Shown: positions 27,973 to 37,652 of the stretch, one piece after another
Layout of the letters: every line of letters begins with the position of its first letter
Position numbering within the stretch: the stretch's first letter is position 1
Origin: Clostridiales bacterium 38-18
GTDB taxonomy: Bacteria > Bacillota > Clostridia > Peptostreptococcales > Acidaminobacteraceae
Assembly (NCBI GenBank): GCA_001897605.1
Contig: MKTL01000006.1
Span: forward strand, 487,132 to 551,131
Direction of reading: 5' to 3'
Length of the DNA: 64,000 bases
Program-made: the position numbers and the translations under genes
The notes under the pieces: generated by a model
Database searches by the model: none
What the model was told of the DNA's origin: nothing
What the model saw: the letters and a program-made list of their open reading frames with translations, nothing else

Positions 27973-29187
27973 ATGAAGATTGTCGGCATCGTTTCGGAAT
28001 ATAATCCCTTTCACAACGGTCATGCCTATCAAATAGAACATACAAAAGAGATTCTTAATGCCGATGGCATCATCGCTATCATGAGCGGTCAGTTCGTCCA
28101 AAGAGGCGCACCTGCTATATATGACAAGTGGACACGTGCTGAAATGGCGGTTGCTTCAGGTGCTAACCTCGTATTAGAGCTCCCCACCTACTACGCAACG
28201 TCTAGTGCTGAAGCCTTTGCCTATGGTGCTGTAAAGCTTTTAAACGCCACTGGAGTTGTAACGCACCTATCATTTGGATCTGAGATCGATGACTTAGAGC
28301 GCCTCAAAGCTATCGCCGCTCTTTTATCGGATGAGTCCGAGGCATTAAAAGCCGAATTATCAGCCTATATGGAACAGGGCAATACCTTTCCTAGAGCAAG
28401 AGAACTGGCACTCAAATCACTCTATCCTGAGCTTTTAAAGAACTTTGATATCAACCAATCCAACGCCATATTGGTACTCGAATATCTAAAGGCACTTAAT
28501 CGACTAAAGTCAAATATAGAGCCCTTTGTCGTCAAAAGAAGGGGGCGCGGCTATCACGACACTGCTCTTGATGATGTTTTTGCAAGTGCGACAGGCATTC
28601 GCGAGGGTATAAAAACGGGCATAGCCATCAACCGATACATGCCAGTCCCCGCCTATCGTATTCTTTCAGAAACAAAGTACCAGCCAGTATTTATAGAGCA
28701 TTTGGAATTACCACTACTATATAAAATCAAATCCGATTCATTGGAAGACCTCGCTCAAATCAGAGAAATGACAGAGGGACTCGAATATAAAATTCATAAG
28801 CTGGCGCCATCGCTTTCCTCTTATAACGAACTCACTGAAACCCTTAAGTCGAAGCGATATACGCACACGAAAATCAGTCGTTTGCTTCTAAATATTCTGT
28901 TGGATATAAAGGAAACCATTCAGATAAATGACGAGGATCACTATTTAAGAGTTTTGGCCTTTGACGAGATTGGACAAAAAATCATACGTCAAATCAAGAA
29001 AAATGGGTATTATCCTATAATAACAAATATCAATGCCTATAAACGAGAGAATGCTTTACTTGATCTCGACCTTAAAGCAACTGATATTTACTATCTTTCT
29101 CAAAAAGATATACCCCTGCGAAGGGGTGGACAAGATTATCTGAAAAAACCTTATATTCACAGGAGGCAGGATGAAAAAAATATTTAA
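27973..29187 (+). CDS. tmcAL: tRNA(Met) cytidine acetate ligase TmcAL-like (YlbM nucleotidyltransferase)
   Basis: MKIVGIVSEYNPFHNGHAYQIEHTKEILNADGIIAIMSGQFVQRGAPAIYDKWTRAEMAVASGANLVLELPTYYATSSAEAFAYGAV. Confidence 0.94.
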   Translation: MKIVGIVSEYNPFHNGHAYQIEHTKEILNADGIIAIMSGQFVQRGAPAIYDKWTRAEMAVASGANLVLELPTYYATSSAEAFAYGAVKLLNATGVVTHLSFGSEIDDLERLKAIAALLSDESEALKAELSAYMEQGNTFPRARELALKSLYPELLKNFDINQSNAILVLEYLKALNRLKSNIEPFVVKRRGRGYHDTALDDVFASATGIREGIKTGIAINRYMPVPAYRILSETKYQPVFIEHLELPLLYKIKSDSLEDLAQIREMTEGLEYKIHKLAPSLSSYNELTETLKSKRYTHTKISRLLLNILLDIKETIQINDEDHYLRVLAFDEIGQKIIRQIKKNGYYPIITNINAYKRENALLDLDLKATDIYYLSQKDIPLRRGGQDYLKKPYIHRRQDEKNI

Positions 29188-29863
29188 TAATGGTTATGTA
29201 AGGCTAGTCGATACTATGGGTAGTGACCTATCTGTCGTTAACTCAGCTAGAGTTAGCTTTAATAGAGCAACAGAAACACTTAGACCCGAGGATGAAAAGC
29301 TCATAGCCTATCTCGCTAAAAATGATCACACTAGCCCATTCAGACATGCTACCCTACAGTTTGAGGTTTATGCCCCTCTTATGGTCGCGCGTCAATGGTG
29401 GAAATATATCATCGGCTCCTCACACCAGGATCCATTTACCGCATGGAACGAATCCAGTAGACGATATGTAACCGAGGAAATTGAATTTTATATTCCTAAA
29501 GTGACAGACTGGCGAAGTAAACCAGAAAATTCAAAGCAAGGTAGCGGACCCAATCTAGATGAAAAAATTGGTGGTGAAGCACTTGACCGCCTGCTAGATC
29601 AAATAAAATCAGGAATGGAAAATTACAATTGGGCGATAGATTCTGGTATTGCCACTGAACAAGCTAGACTGTTTATACCAAGCGCCTACGGCCTAATGGT
29701 CAGATGGTATTGGACAGTTTCTTTACAAGGGGTCGCGCATTTCCTTCAACAGAGAACCGATGATCATGCACAATTTGAGATTAGAGAATATGCACAAGCT
29801 GTTAAAGAGCTTGCAAAAGAAAAGTTTCCAGTATCACTGGATGCCCTACTAAATCATCTATAA
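29171..29863 (+). CDS. thyX: Flavin-dependent thymidylate synthase ThyX (divergent motif)
   Basis: LIAYLAKNDHTSPFRHATLQFEVYAPLMVARQWWKYIIGSSHQDPFTAWNESSRRYVTEEIEFYIP; overlaps tmcAL by 17 nt. Confidence 0.9.
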   Translation: MKKIFNNGYVRLVDTMGSDLSVVNSARVSFNRATETLRPEDEKLIAYLAKNDHTSPFRHATLQFEVYAPLMVARQWWKYIIGSSHQDPFTAWNESSRRYVTEEIEFYIPKVTDWRSKPENSKQGSGPNLDEKIGGEALDRLLDQIKSGMENYNWAIDSGIATEQARLFIPSAYGLMVRWYWTVSLQGVAHFLQQRTDDHAQFEIREYAQAVKELAKEKFPVSLDALLNHL

Positions 29864-29867
29864 AAAT

Positions 29868-29906
29868 AAACCTCTATTCAATTGAAAATGATTTGAATAG
29901 AGGTTT
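29868..29906 (+). terminator. Terminator downstream of thyX
   Basis: AAACCTCTATTCAA-loop-TTGAATAGAGGTTTTATT. Confidence 0.85.
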
Positions 29907-29971
29907 TATTCGTTTTTCTGCTAAATAGTGATCATCTACATAATGCCTTCACAAAATAAACTTCAAACTTA

Positions 29972-30514
29972 TTATTTATATTCTTCTAGCTCTTCGATGT
30001 TTTCACGTACTGTGTGTATAATTTTAGAAAGATTGACCTCAACACGTCTCATAATATCTTCTGCATAATCATATGAGCCAGTTCTGATACCTTCTGCTTT
30101 CTCTTCTGCATCTGACATAATCTCTTGTGCCTTCATCCTAGCTAGCCTTACGATCTCATGCTCATTGATTAATTCTTTCGCTCTATTTGTCGCATTTATT
30201 AAGATTTCAGTTTCCTGAGCTTTAGCAGTTTCAATAATTCTAAGCTCCTCATGACGTGCATTGTTAACCAATTCATCTGCAATTTGAGTTGCCTCTTCGA
30301 TGATTTGCGTCTTTTGAGACTTAATAAATCTAACCTGCTGATATTCATCCGGTAGCATCATGTTGATGTCCTTAATGATGCTTAAAAACTCCTGTCGATC
30401 AACAAGAATCTTACCCGTTAGAGGCACAGTCGGTGAAGCCTCAAGCTTATCTTCAAATTCTTCGAGCAATTCTAACACTCTTAATTCTAATTCCTGAATT
30501 TTACTTGTGCTCAT
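29972..30514 (-). CDS. Coiled-coil protein resembling ATP-synthase subunit B/H-type stalks; function unknown
   Basis: 180 aa, Ala/Glu-rich helical sequence ([45 protein letters not shown]); overlaps the 3' side of coaD. Confidence 0.6.
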   Translation of the reverse strand: MSTSKIQELELRVLELLEEFEDKLEASPTVPLTGKILVDRQEFLSIIKDINMMLPDEYQQVRFIKSQKTQIIEEATQIADELVNNARHEELRIIETAKAQETEILINATNRAKELINEHEIVRLARMKAQEIMSDAEEKAEGIRTGSYDYAEDIMRRVEVNLSKIIHTVRENIEELEEYK

Positions 30515-30995
30515 TTGAACCTCCCAACTTTATATTTATAGCCGCTTTTACCTCTTCATTGACAAAATTTGTGATATCGCCACCAAAGCTCGCAACTTCT
30601 TTTACTATACTTGAGCTTAAGTACATATAATCCGTTCTTGTCATTATAAATACGGTTTCAATCTCGCGACACAATTTCTGATTAACACTCGCCATCTGAA
30701 ATTCAGCCTCAAAATCTGAAATGGCTCTAAGACCTTTAACAAGAATGCGAACATCGTTATTTCTTAAGTAGTCAACCAAAAGGCCTTCATGTCGATCAAC
30801 CTCGACATTTGATAAATGCAGAGTCGATTTTTTAAGCAATTCTACGCGTTCATCAACGTCAAACATCGGCTTTTTATTTCGATTGTACATTACAGCAACA
30901 ATAACCTTATCAAAAATTTTACTAGATCTTTCAATTATATCTAAATGACCCAATGTTACAGGATCAAAACTACCTGGATAAACTGCAATTCTCAT
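30501..30995 (-). CDS. coaD: Phosphopantetheine adenylyltransferase
   Basis: [45 protein letters not shown] ... [11 protein letters not shown]. Confidence 0.98.
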   Translation of the reverse strand: MRIAVYPGSFDPVTLGHLDIIERSSKIFDKVIVAVMYNRNKKPMFDVDERVELLKKSTLHLSNVEVDRHEGLLVDYLRNNDVRILVKGLRAISDFEAEFQMASVNQKLCREIETVFIMTRTDYMYLSSSIVKEVASFGGDITNFVNEEVKAAINIKLGGSNEHK

Positions 30996-31543
30996 TAAAG
31001 CCTCCTAAATACAGTAATGCCAATTTTACCATACTTTTTTTCTTTGATTACCTCTAGATTATTATATTCTATACTGAGATCTGCATCCCCAATCGCATGT
31101 TCAACAACAACTAACCCATTTTCAAGCAATAGGTTGTTTTCAGCAATTTTCTCAAGAGATCGACAAACATGACCTTTATTATAGGGCGGGTCCATCATAA
31201 TGATCTGATATTTGGGAGAACTTTCCTTCTCGAGAAAGCCATAAACCTCAGAAGTGACTGTAACTGCATTTGTAGTTAACTTCGTCTTGTTTAAATTTCT
31301 CTCTATAATCGACATAGCGGATTTACTTTGCTCAACCATATAAACTCGACTAGCGCCTCTACTTAGCAGTTCAATTCCTAGCGCACCTGAGCCTGAAAAC
31401 AAATCCAAGCAAACAGAACCATATATGTATGGCTGCAGCATACTGAAAACGGCTTCCTTAACTCGGTCTGTCGTGGGCCTTGTGTCAAGACCATCTAAGG
31501 CCTCCAAAGCGATTCCTCTCGCACTACCTGATATGACTCGCAT
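30995..31543 (-). CDS. rsmD: 16S rRNA (guanine966-N2)-methyltransferase RsmD
   Basis: [37 protein letters not shown] ... [18 protein letters not shown] ... MMDPPYNKG. Confidence 0.97.
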   Translation of the reverse strand: MRVISGSARGIALEALDGLDTRPTTDRVKEAVFSMLQPYIYGSVCLDLFSGSGALGIELLSRGASRVYMVEQSKSAMSIIERNLNKTKLTTNAVTVTSEVYGFLEKESSPKYQIIMMDPPYNKGHVCRSLEKIAENNLLLENGLVVVEHAIGDADLSIEYNNLEVIKEKKYGKIGITVFRRL

Positions 31544-31648
31544 TCACTCATCCTTTAATATATAGTAACACTTCATTATAACACTTTATGTTTCGGTTTC
31601 AAAATCAAAATTTCAATTCTATCGTCTTATTTCAATAGGTATAAGGCA

Positions 31649-33682
31649 CTAAAGTGTAAACCATTTTTCAAGATTGTTATTTTGCTTTTGTATGAGTTCT
31701 TTGAACTCTAAATTTCCCATTTGATATTCATCAATAACCGTTTTAATATGCTTTTGAACCTCTGTCAAAATATCCTGATGTTTTATTAGGTTGGCTAACT
31801 TAAGCTCTGGAATACCATGCTGTCTCAATCCAAAGACTTCTCCAGGTCCACGAAGTTCTAAATCCTTCTCGGCAACTACAAAACCATCACCAGAATTAAC
31901 TAAGGTTTCAACACGCTCCTTTGACGTTGACGATAACTTATCACTTAATAAAAAGCAATAGGATTGTTCATCACCTCTACCCACACGTCCTCTTAGCTGG
32001 TGCAATTGTGATAATCCAAATCTCTCAGTGTTTAATATGACCATCATCGTTGCATTCGCAACGTGAATTCCCACCTCTATTACCGTGGTAGATACCAAGG
32101 CTGCAAGTTCACCAGACTTAAATTGATGCATAATTTCGTCCTTCTCAGTCGCCTTCATCTTACCATGAATCAAGCCTACCTTATGTGGTAGAAGCTTCAA
32201 TTTAAGCTCCTCATATAGCTCTTCAGCTGATTTCAAATCCATTGTTTCTGATGCTTCAATCAATGGACATACAAAATAAGCTTGCCTACCCTCAGTTAAT
32301 TTAGACTGGATAAACGCATACATTTCCGCTTGCTTTGATTTTCCTACAAAATGTGTTTTTATGGGTTTTCTACCACTCGGCATCTGACCGATAACGGAAA
32401 CATCCATATCCCCATATAAAATCAATGACAGCGTCCTAGGAATAGGTGTCGCTGACATGATTAACGCATGAGGTCTTAATGACTTTTGTAATGCCGAAAG
32501 TCTTTGCCTAATACCGAATCTGTGTTGCTCATCCGTTACGACAACACCTAGCTGTTTAAAATTAACATCCTCTTGAAGAACAGCATGTGTGCCAATGATT
32601 ACGCTTATATTACCTTCTGAAATCTGTTCCTTAATCCGTTTCTTTTCAGAATTTGTGATGTTAGAGGTAAGTAGGCAGCAAGCCACCTCAGGGAACAATT
32701 TTACAAAATTCTCGTAATGCTGTTCTGCCAATAAGGTTGTAGGTGCCAACAAAATACTTTGATAGCTGTTCTCGTGTGCTGCCAGCAGCGTTAAAAAAGC
32801 AATCACAGTTTTACCTGAACCGACATCTCCTTGAACCAATCGATTCATGCTATAACCACTTCTTAAATCCTCACTAATTTCTTTCATAACATTTTCTTGA
32901 GCTTCTGTTAATTGAAAAGGCAATCGCCCCTTATAAACATTCAGCTGATCAAGGGAAAAGGGCGGTAAGTTTGGCTTATGATAGTTTAGCTTAAGCAGCA
33001 TCAATCGCAATTGCAAAAAAAACAACTCCTCGTAAATAAGTCTTCTTTTCGCTGCCTTGTAAGTCTCTCTAGAGCTAGGAAAATGTATTTCCTTTAAAGC
33101 AAATTTAAGAGATGGCAAATTTGCAAGCTTAATTAAACTGTCAGGGAGTGTTTCATCCAATTGATTTAAGCAATAAGATAAAACCTGTCTATGAATGGCA
33201 ATTAATTCTGCCTGTGTTATACCATTAGTTGCATTATAAACGGGTACAACGCTTAAAAAATCTGTGTTTGAAAGTGGTGCGTACTCAGGCTGCATCATTT
33301 TAAAATTGGGGCCATTTTTTTCGATTTTACCATAGAAAAAATAGCGTGTTCCCTCTTCAAAATGACTGAGAATGTACTGCGCATTGAAAAAAACAGCCTC
33401 CCCAGTATAATAATCAGAGCGCACGTCTAAGATCAGCATTTCCTTCTTGGTTTTAGCGATATACTTCGTGCGTTTTCGAACGACGATGCCCTCTATGACA
33501 TGTACATCACCCGAGGTGATATCTGATATTTTTTTTACCGTTCTTCGATCGACATATCTAAATGGATAATCGAATAAAACGTCATTATACGTTTCGAGAC
33601 CGATTTTCTTCAGTCTTTGCGCTTTTTTTTCACCGACGCCTTTGAGCAGCGTTAAGGGTTGTTTAAACAATTGCCACCTCAT
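31649..33682 (-). CDS. recG: ATP-dependent DNA helicase RecG
   Basis: Wedge domain plus helicase motifs (RLVQGDVGSGKTVIAFLTLL, VVTDEQHRFGIRQR, MSATPIPRTL, QLRGRVGRGDEQ). Start set at ATG 33682 because the ORF-track TTG start lies inside a terminator hairpin. Confidence 0.97.
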   Translation of the reverse strand: MRWQLFKQPLTLLKGVGEKKAQRLKKIGLETYNDVLFDYPFRYVDRRTVKKISDITSGDVHVIEGIVVRKRTKYIAKTKKEMLILDVRSDYYTGEAVFFNAQYILSHFEEGTRYFFYGKIEKNGPNFKMMQPEYAPLSNTDFLSVVPVYNATNGITQAELIAIHRQVLSYCLNQLDETLPDSLIKLANLPSLKFALKEIHFPSSRETYKAAKRRLIYEELFFLQLRLMLLKLNYHKPNLPPFSLDQLNVYKGRLPFQLTEAQENVMKEISEDLRSGYSMNRLVQGDVGSGKTVIAFLTLLAAHENSYQSILLAPTTLLAEQHYENFVKLFPEVACCLLTSNITNSEKKRIKEQISEGNISVIIGTHAVLQEDVNFKQLGVVVTDEQHRFGIRQRLSALQKSLRPHALIMSATPIPRTLSLILYGDMDVSVIGQMPSGRKPIKTHFVGKSKQAEMYAFIQSKLTEGRQAYFVCPLIEASETMDLKSAEELYEELKLKLLPHKVGLIHGKMKATEKDEIMHQFKSGELAALVSTTVIEVGIHVANATMMVILNTERFGLSQLHQLRGRVGRGDEQSYCFLLSDKLSSTSKERVETLVNSGDGFVVAEKDLELRGPGEVFGLRQHGIPELKLANLIKHQDILTEVQKHIKTVIDEYQMGNLEFKELIQKQNNNLEKWFTL

Positions 33683-33686
33683 TATT

Positions 33687-33737
33687 AAAAAAACAGCAAG
33701 GCTAAGCAAATAAGCTTATTTGCACGTCTTGCTGTTT
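33687..33737 (-). terminator. Terminator between fakA-like gene and recG
   Basis: AAACAGCAAG...CTTGCTGTTT outer stem, perfect inner palindrome GCAAATAAGCTTATTTGC (33706-33723), T7 tract on minus strand. Confidence 0.8.
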
Positions 33738-33753
33738 GGATTAATTATTTATT

Positions 33754-35415
33754 TTACTCAATTGAAAAAACATAATAATACACAGGCTGACCACCAGCAT
33801 ACATATCTACTTCTAAATCAGGATATTTTTCTTCAATGAGTGCAACTACCTTTTCAGCATCCTCTTCAGTAACATCAGAGCCATAATAAACGGATAATAT
33901 TTCAGAATCTGAGCTTAAAGTATTACCAACTGCTTCTAAAATAACCTCTTCAATTGATTTGCCAACGCCTTTGATATCACCATCCGATACGGCAAGGTAA
34001 TCGTCCTTTTCAATTGTTAAGTCATTGAAAGTCGTATTTCTAACAGAGTACGTAATTTGAATGGTTTTAACTGAGCTCAGACTTTCAAGCATTGCTCCGT
34101 AATTTTCTTCAGCAGTCGCGTCTCTGTCAAAAGCAAGCATCGCAGTGATGCACTGTGGCATCGTTTTTGTAGGAATTACATAGACATCTTTATCGGACAA
34201 TTCCTTTGCCTGATTGGCAGCCATGATGATATTGCTATTATTAGGGAATAAAAAGATATGGTTTGAACCACACTTATCAATCTCCTTCATAAAATCCTCA
34301 GTGCTTGGATTCATCGTTTGACCACCCGTGATGCTACCGTGAATGCCCAAGTCCTTAAATATGTTTATAAAGCCTTCACCCATAGCTACCGCTATAAATC
34401 CATAGTCCTCTTCATGATCACTATTGAGCACTGGAACATCATCCTTCGCATCTTCTGATGCTTCAACTGTAGCGTGTGCACCTTCAATAATCGTACTATG
34501 CTGATCTTTCATATTTTCAATTTTGACTTTTTTAAGTGAGCCATGCTTTAATGCCTCTTCTAAAGCGACACCAGGATTATTGGTATGCACATGAACCTTA
34601 ATTAAATCCTCATCTTGTACAAAGACCATACTATCGCCAAGCTTTTCAATTTCAGCTCTTAGGACTGATCCATTCATTTGAGCGCCTTCGATAATAAACT
34701 CTGTACAATATGCAAAATGAATATCTTCAGTAGACATAAAGTTTTGCGCTGGTTCATGAGTCGCTTCGGTCATTTTTAAAGTTGAAAAATCAGTTTCAAT
34801 ACCTTGCATCGCATCAAGACATCCTTTTAATATGAAAATCAAGCCTTTACCACCTGCGTCAACGACACCTGCTTGTTTTAAAACAGGCAAATACTCTGGT
34901 GTTAAATCCAAGGTCTCTTCACCTTTTTTAATTAGAAGCTCCATGAGCTCAATTAAATCAAGCTCCTCGTGTGAATATTCTACAGCCTTCTCGGCAATTT
35001 TCTTAATTACTGTAAGAATTGTACCCTCAACAGGCTTTAAAACAGCACTATAAGCCGTATCAGCTGCATCCTTAAACGCTACACATAGGTCAGCAGAATT
35101 TAAGGTTGTCTTTCCTTTACAGCCTTTGGCAAATCCCCTAAAAATCTGAGATAATATAACACCTGAATTTCCTCTTGCGCCCATTAAGGAGCCCTTTGAG
35201 ATTGCCTTTGAAACCTCTTCTACAGATTCAAATGACATCTTATTTAAACTTTCAATCGCTGAATTCATCGTTAATGACATATTTGTCCCCGTGTCACCAT
35301 CTGGTACAGGAAATACATTTAGTGCATCAACTAAACCTTTATTTTTATTTAATTCTACAGTTCCTTGCTTAAACATTTTGGCAAGCAACTCGGCATTTAT
35401 GGTATTAAGCTCCAC
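33754..35415 (-). CDS. DAK2/DhaL domain protein (YloV/FakA-like)
   Basis: LVDALNVFPVPDGDTGTNMSLTMNSAIESL ... SLMGARGNSGVILSQIFRGFAKG, DAGGKGLIFILKG; 553 aa; downstream of an Asp23 gene. Confidence 0.93.
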   Translation of the reverse strand: MELNTINAELLAKMFKQGTVELNKNKGLVDALNVFPVPDGDTGTNMSLTMNSAIESLNKMSFESVEEVSKAISKGSLMGARGNSGVILSQIFRGFAKGCKGKTTLNSADLCVAFKDAADTAYSAVLKPVEGTILTVIKKIAEKAVEYSHEELDLIELMELLIKKGEETLDLTPEYLPVLKQAGVVDAGGKGLIFILKGCLDAMQGIETDFSTLKMTEATHEPAQNFMSTEDIHFAYCTEFIIEGAQMNGSVLRAEIEKLGDSMVFVQDEDLIKVHVHTNNPGVALEEALKHGSLKKVKIENMKDQHSTIIEGAHATVEASEDAKDDVPVLNSDHEEDYGFIAVAMGEGFINIFKDLGIHGSITGGQTMNPSTEDFMKEIDKCGSNHIFLFPNNSNIIMAANQAKELSDKDVYVIPTKTMPQCITAMLAFDRDATAEENYGAMLESLSSVKTIQITYSVRNTTFNDLTIEKDDYLAVSDGDIKGVGKSIEEVILEAVGNTLSSDSEILSVYYGSDVTEEDAEKVVALIEEKYPDLEVDMYAGGQPVYYYVFSIE

Positions 35416-35430
35416 TTTACATCCTCCCTG

Positions 35431-35787
35431 CTACTCTTGTACTTTTACGCCTTCAATGTTTAAGTTAACCTCAATTACATTTAAGCCAGTCTGAGTTTCT
35501 ACGTTGTATTTTACTTTTTCAATAATATTTTCTGCAACGACGGAGAGCTTCGTACCATATTGTACGATCACGTAAAGTTCAATTCGAATGCCATCTTCTT
35601 CAATCCCAATCTCAACACCCTTAGAAAGGTGCTCACCCTTAAGGATTTTTGCCAGTCCCGTCTTAGCTGATTTATATGTCATTCCGACGAGTCCATAGCA
35701 TTCCATAGCCGATACAGCTGCTATTGTCGCTACGACATCACTCTTTATGGTAATTTCGCCAACTTCATTATTTATTTTTATGGACAT
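35431..35787 (-). CDS. Asp23/Gls24 family envelope stress response protein (YloU)
   Basis: MSIKINNEVGEITIKSDVVATIAAVSAMECYGLVGMTYKSAKTGLAKIL...; start at 35787 after GGAGG. Confidence 0.93.
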   Translation of the reverse strand: MSIKINNEVGEITIKSDVVATIAAVSAMECYGLVGMTYKSAKTGLAKILKGEHLSKGVEIGIEEDGIRIELYVIVQYGTKLSVVAENIIEKVKYNVETQTGLNVIEVNLNIEGVKVQE

Positions 35788-35918
35788 TACTTTCCTCCTT
35801 TTTGACATAACTCAACCATGTTATACTTATTTTAATGGAATATCCACTCAATATCAAGTTAATAAGCTATGAACAGCTAACAAATTACAAAAAATAAGGT
35901 TTTATATTCATTTTTTAC

Positions 35919-35947
35919 TTGAACTTGACGTGCTCCTCTGATACAAT
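35919..35947 (+). promoter_or_regulatory. Candidate promoter for rpmB
   Basis: TTGAAC-17 nt-TACAAT, 46 nt upstream of rpmB; then a small CGAGT-CAATC-ACTCG hairpin right before the RBS. Confidence 0.6.
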
Positions 35948-35992
35948 AAGTTTGTTATGTTGCGAGTCAATCACTCGAAGGAGGTGTAATAA

Positions 35993-36184
35993 ATGGGAAG
36001 ATCGTGTGAAATTTGTGGTAAAGGTAAAGTAGCTGGTAACAACGTCAGCCATGCTAATAACCATACTAGAAGAACTTGGTCGCCAAACTTAAGAAGCGTT
36101 AAAGCATCTGTAAACGGTGGCACTAAGAGAATTAAAGTTTGTAGCAGATGTTTACGTTCTGGTAAAGTAGAAAGAGCTGTATAA
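35993..36184 (+). CDS. rpmB: 50S ribosomal protein L28
   Basis: [63 protein letters not shown]. Confidence 0.98.
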   Translation: MGRSCEICGKGKVAGNNVSHANNHTRRTWSPNLRSVKASVNGGTKRIKVCSRCLRSGKVERAV

Positions 36185-36207
36185 TATAAAAATGATAGCT
36201 ACAAAGT

Positions 36208-36240
36208 AGGTCATGCATCTTGCATGGCCTTTTTAATTTT
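36208..36240 (+). terminator. Terminator downstream of rpmB
   Basis: AGGTCATGCA-TCT-TGCATGGCCT (one GT wobble) followed by TTTTTAATTTTTTT. Confidence 0.8.
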
Positions 36241-36260
36241 TTTGTATAAGATATAAAAAG

Positions 36261-36317
36261 ATCCTACCTCACATTAGAATATGAGATAAAAATTCACATC
36301 TAGATAAAAGGTAGGAT
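36261..36317 (-). terminator. Extended inverted repeat 3' of thiN, probable structured terminator
   Basis: ATCCTACCT (36261-36269) / AGGTAGGAT (36309-36317), followed on the minus strand by CTTTTT. Confidence 0.5.
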
Positions 36318-36354
36318 ACATAGTGATTTGAATTAAGAATTTGATTAATAAGCG

Positions 36355-37005
36355 CTAAGCATCTCTGCTAAAAATTAAAAAACCGCTTCCTGATTGAATT
36401 GTTATTTTCCCACGATCTGAAATTAGTTCATTACTTACTCCCAAAGTACTTGCAAAAGGAATGGTGGCTTGACTTAATGGATACTTAAATCCTAATAAGC
36501 TAACCCCCTTTAGCTCTGTTAATGGTACGAGAGAAACATAGACGGATGCCCCTTGTGTGACATGAGATTCAAATGGTGCGGTAAAGCACTTAACACAGTT
36601 CCATTCGTCTATCAATGTCACCTCTTTTTTCTGACTCGCCATAAAGAAGACACTTAGCATATGATCCACACGTCCGCCGAAGGCTCCAAGTATGATTAGC
36701 CTTTCCAACATTAGCTCGTTTGCTAAAATAAAGGCAAGCTCGGCATCAGTTTCATCCTTTTCAGCTCTAAAAGTATGAACCTGAGCACTCTGCCAATAGC
36801 TCTGAAATTCTGACAGATTTCCTATTGAATCAAAATCACCCAATATATGCGTCGGTTCCAAGCCCAACGCCTTTAATAGATGACACCCACTATCCACACC
36901 GATAATTTCATCAAAGCCAGTCAGCCCAAATTGATCCTCCAGCTGTTGCTTTACTCTTTCAGGTATGGTAAATTTTCCACCTAGTGCAATTAAAGCGGTT
37001 TTCAT
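36355..37005 (-). CDS. thiN: Thiamine diphosphokinase
   Basis: IGVDSGCHLLKALGLEPTHILGDFDSIG ... KDETDAELAFILANE ... LGAFGGRVDHMLSVFF. Confidence 0.94.
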   Translation of the reverse strand: MKTALIALGGKFTIPERVKQQLEDQFGLTGFDEIIGVDSGCHLLKALGLEPTHILGDFDSIGNLSEFQSYWQSAQVHTFRAEKDETDAELAFILANELMLERLIILGAFGGRVDHMLSVFFMASQKKEVTLIDEWNCVKCFTAPFESHVTQGASVYVSLVPLTELKGVSLLGFKYPLSQATIPFASTLGVSNELISDRGKITIQSGSGFLIFSRDA

Positions 37006-37652
37006 AGCGCTGCTCTAAAAGCCTTGACAGTTTTGGAAATATCTTCTGTATTAAAAATTGCAGAACCTGCTACGATAACATCGGCGCCAGCATCAACGAT
37101 TTCCTTTACATTATTCAGGTTAACGCCACCATCCACTTCAATTTCACATTGTAGATTTCTTTCGGTGATCATTTGTTTTAAGCGTTTAATCTTATCAGTA
37201 GTTGATTGAATATAGGATTGTCCACCAAAGCCTGGATTAACGGACATTAACAGTACCATGTCTAGCTCTGGTAATATTTCATCAAGTACAGTCAATGGCG
37301 TCGCAGGATTTAAAGTTACTGCAGCCTTAACGCTGTACGATTTAATTAATTGAATCGTTCTGTGTAAATGCGTACAGGCTTCAACGTGGACATTAATCAA
37401 ATCTGCACCCGCTTTAACAAAGTCCTCAATATAACGATCTGGCGTTTCTATCATGAGATGGACGTCGACAAAAAGGCTGGTTTTTCCTTTTAAAGCGTTT
37501 AAAATTGGCGCCCCAAAGGAGATGTTCGGAACAAAGTGACCATCCATTACATCCACATGTAGGTATTCAACGCCTGCTTTTTCAACTTCCTTAACATGAT
37601 CTAGCAGCCTTGAAAAATCAGCTGATAAAATCGATGGGGCAATTTTTACCAT
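37002..37652 (-). CDS. rpe: Ribulose-phosphate 3-epimerase
   Basis: KIAPSILSADFSRL ... YLHVDVMDGHFVPNISFGAPIL ... MSVNPGFGGQSYI ... EVDGGVN. Confidence 0.98.
   Translation of the reverse strand: MVKIAPSILSADFSRLLDHVKEVEKAGVEYLHVDVMDGHFVPNISFGAPILNALKGKTSLFVDVHLMIETPDRYIEDFVKAGADLINVHVEACTHLHRTIQLIKSYSVKAAVTLNPATPLTVLDEILPELDMVLLMSVNPGFGGQSYIQSTTDKIKRLKQMITERNLQCEIEVDGGVNLNNVKEIVDAGADVIVAGSAIFNTEDISKTVKAFRAAL

Noticed and set aside
27853-28101. Minus-strand 82-aa ORF
   Set aside because: Antisense to the tmcAL N-terminus and its promoter region; low-complexity [15 protein letters not shown] end.
33683-33709. Upstream TTG start for recG in the ORF track
   Set aside because: It lies inside a terminator hairpin/T tract; ATG at 33682 matches the usual RecG N-terminus.
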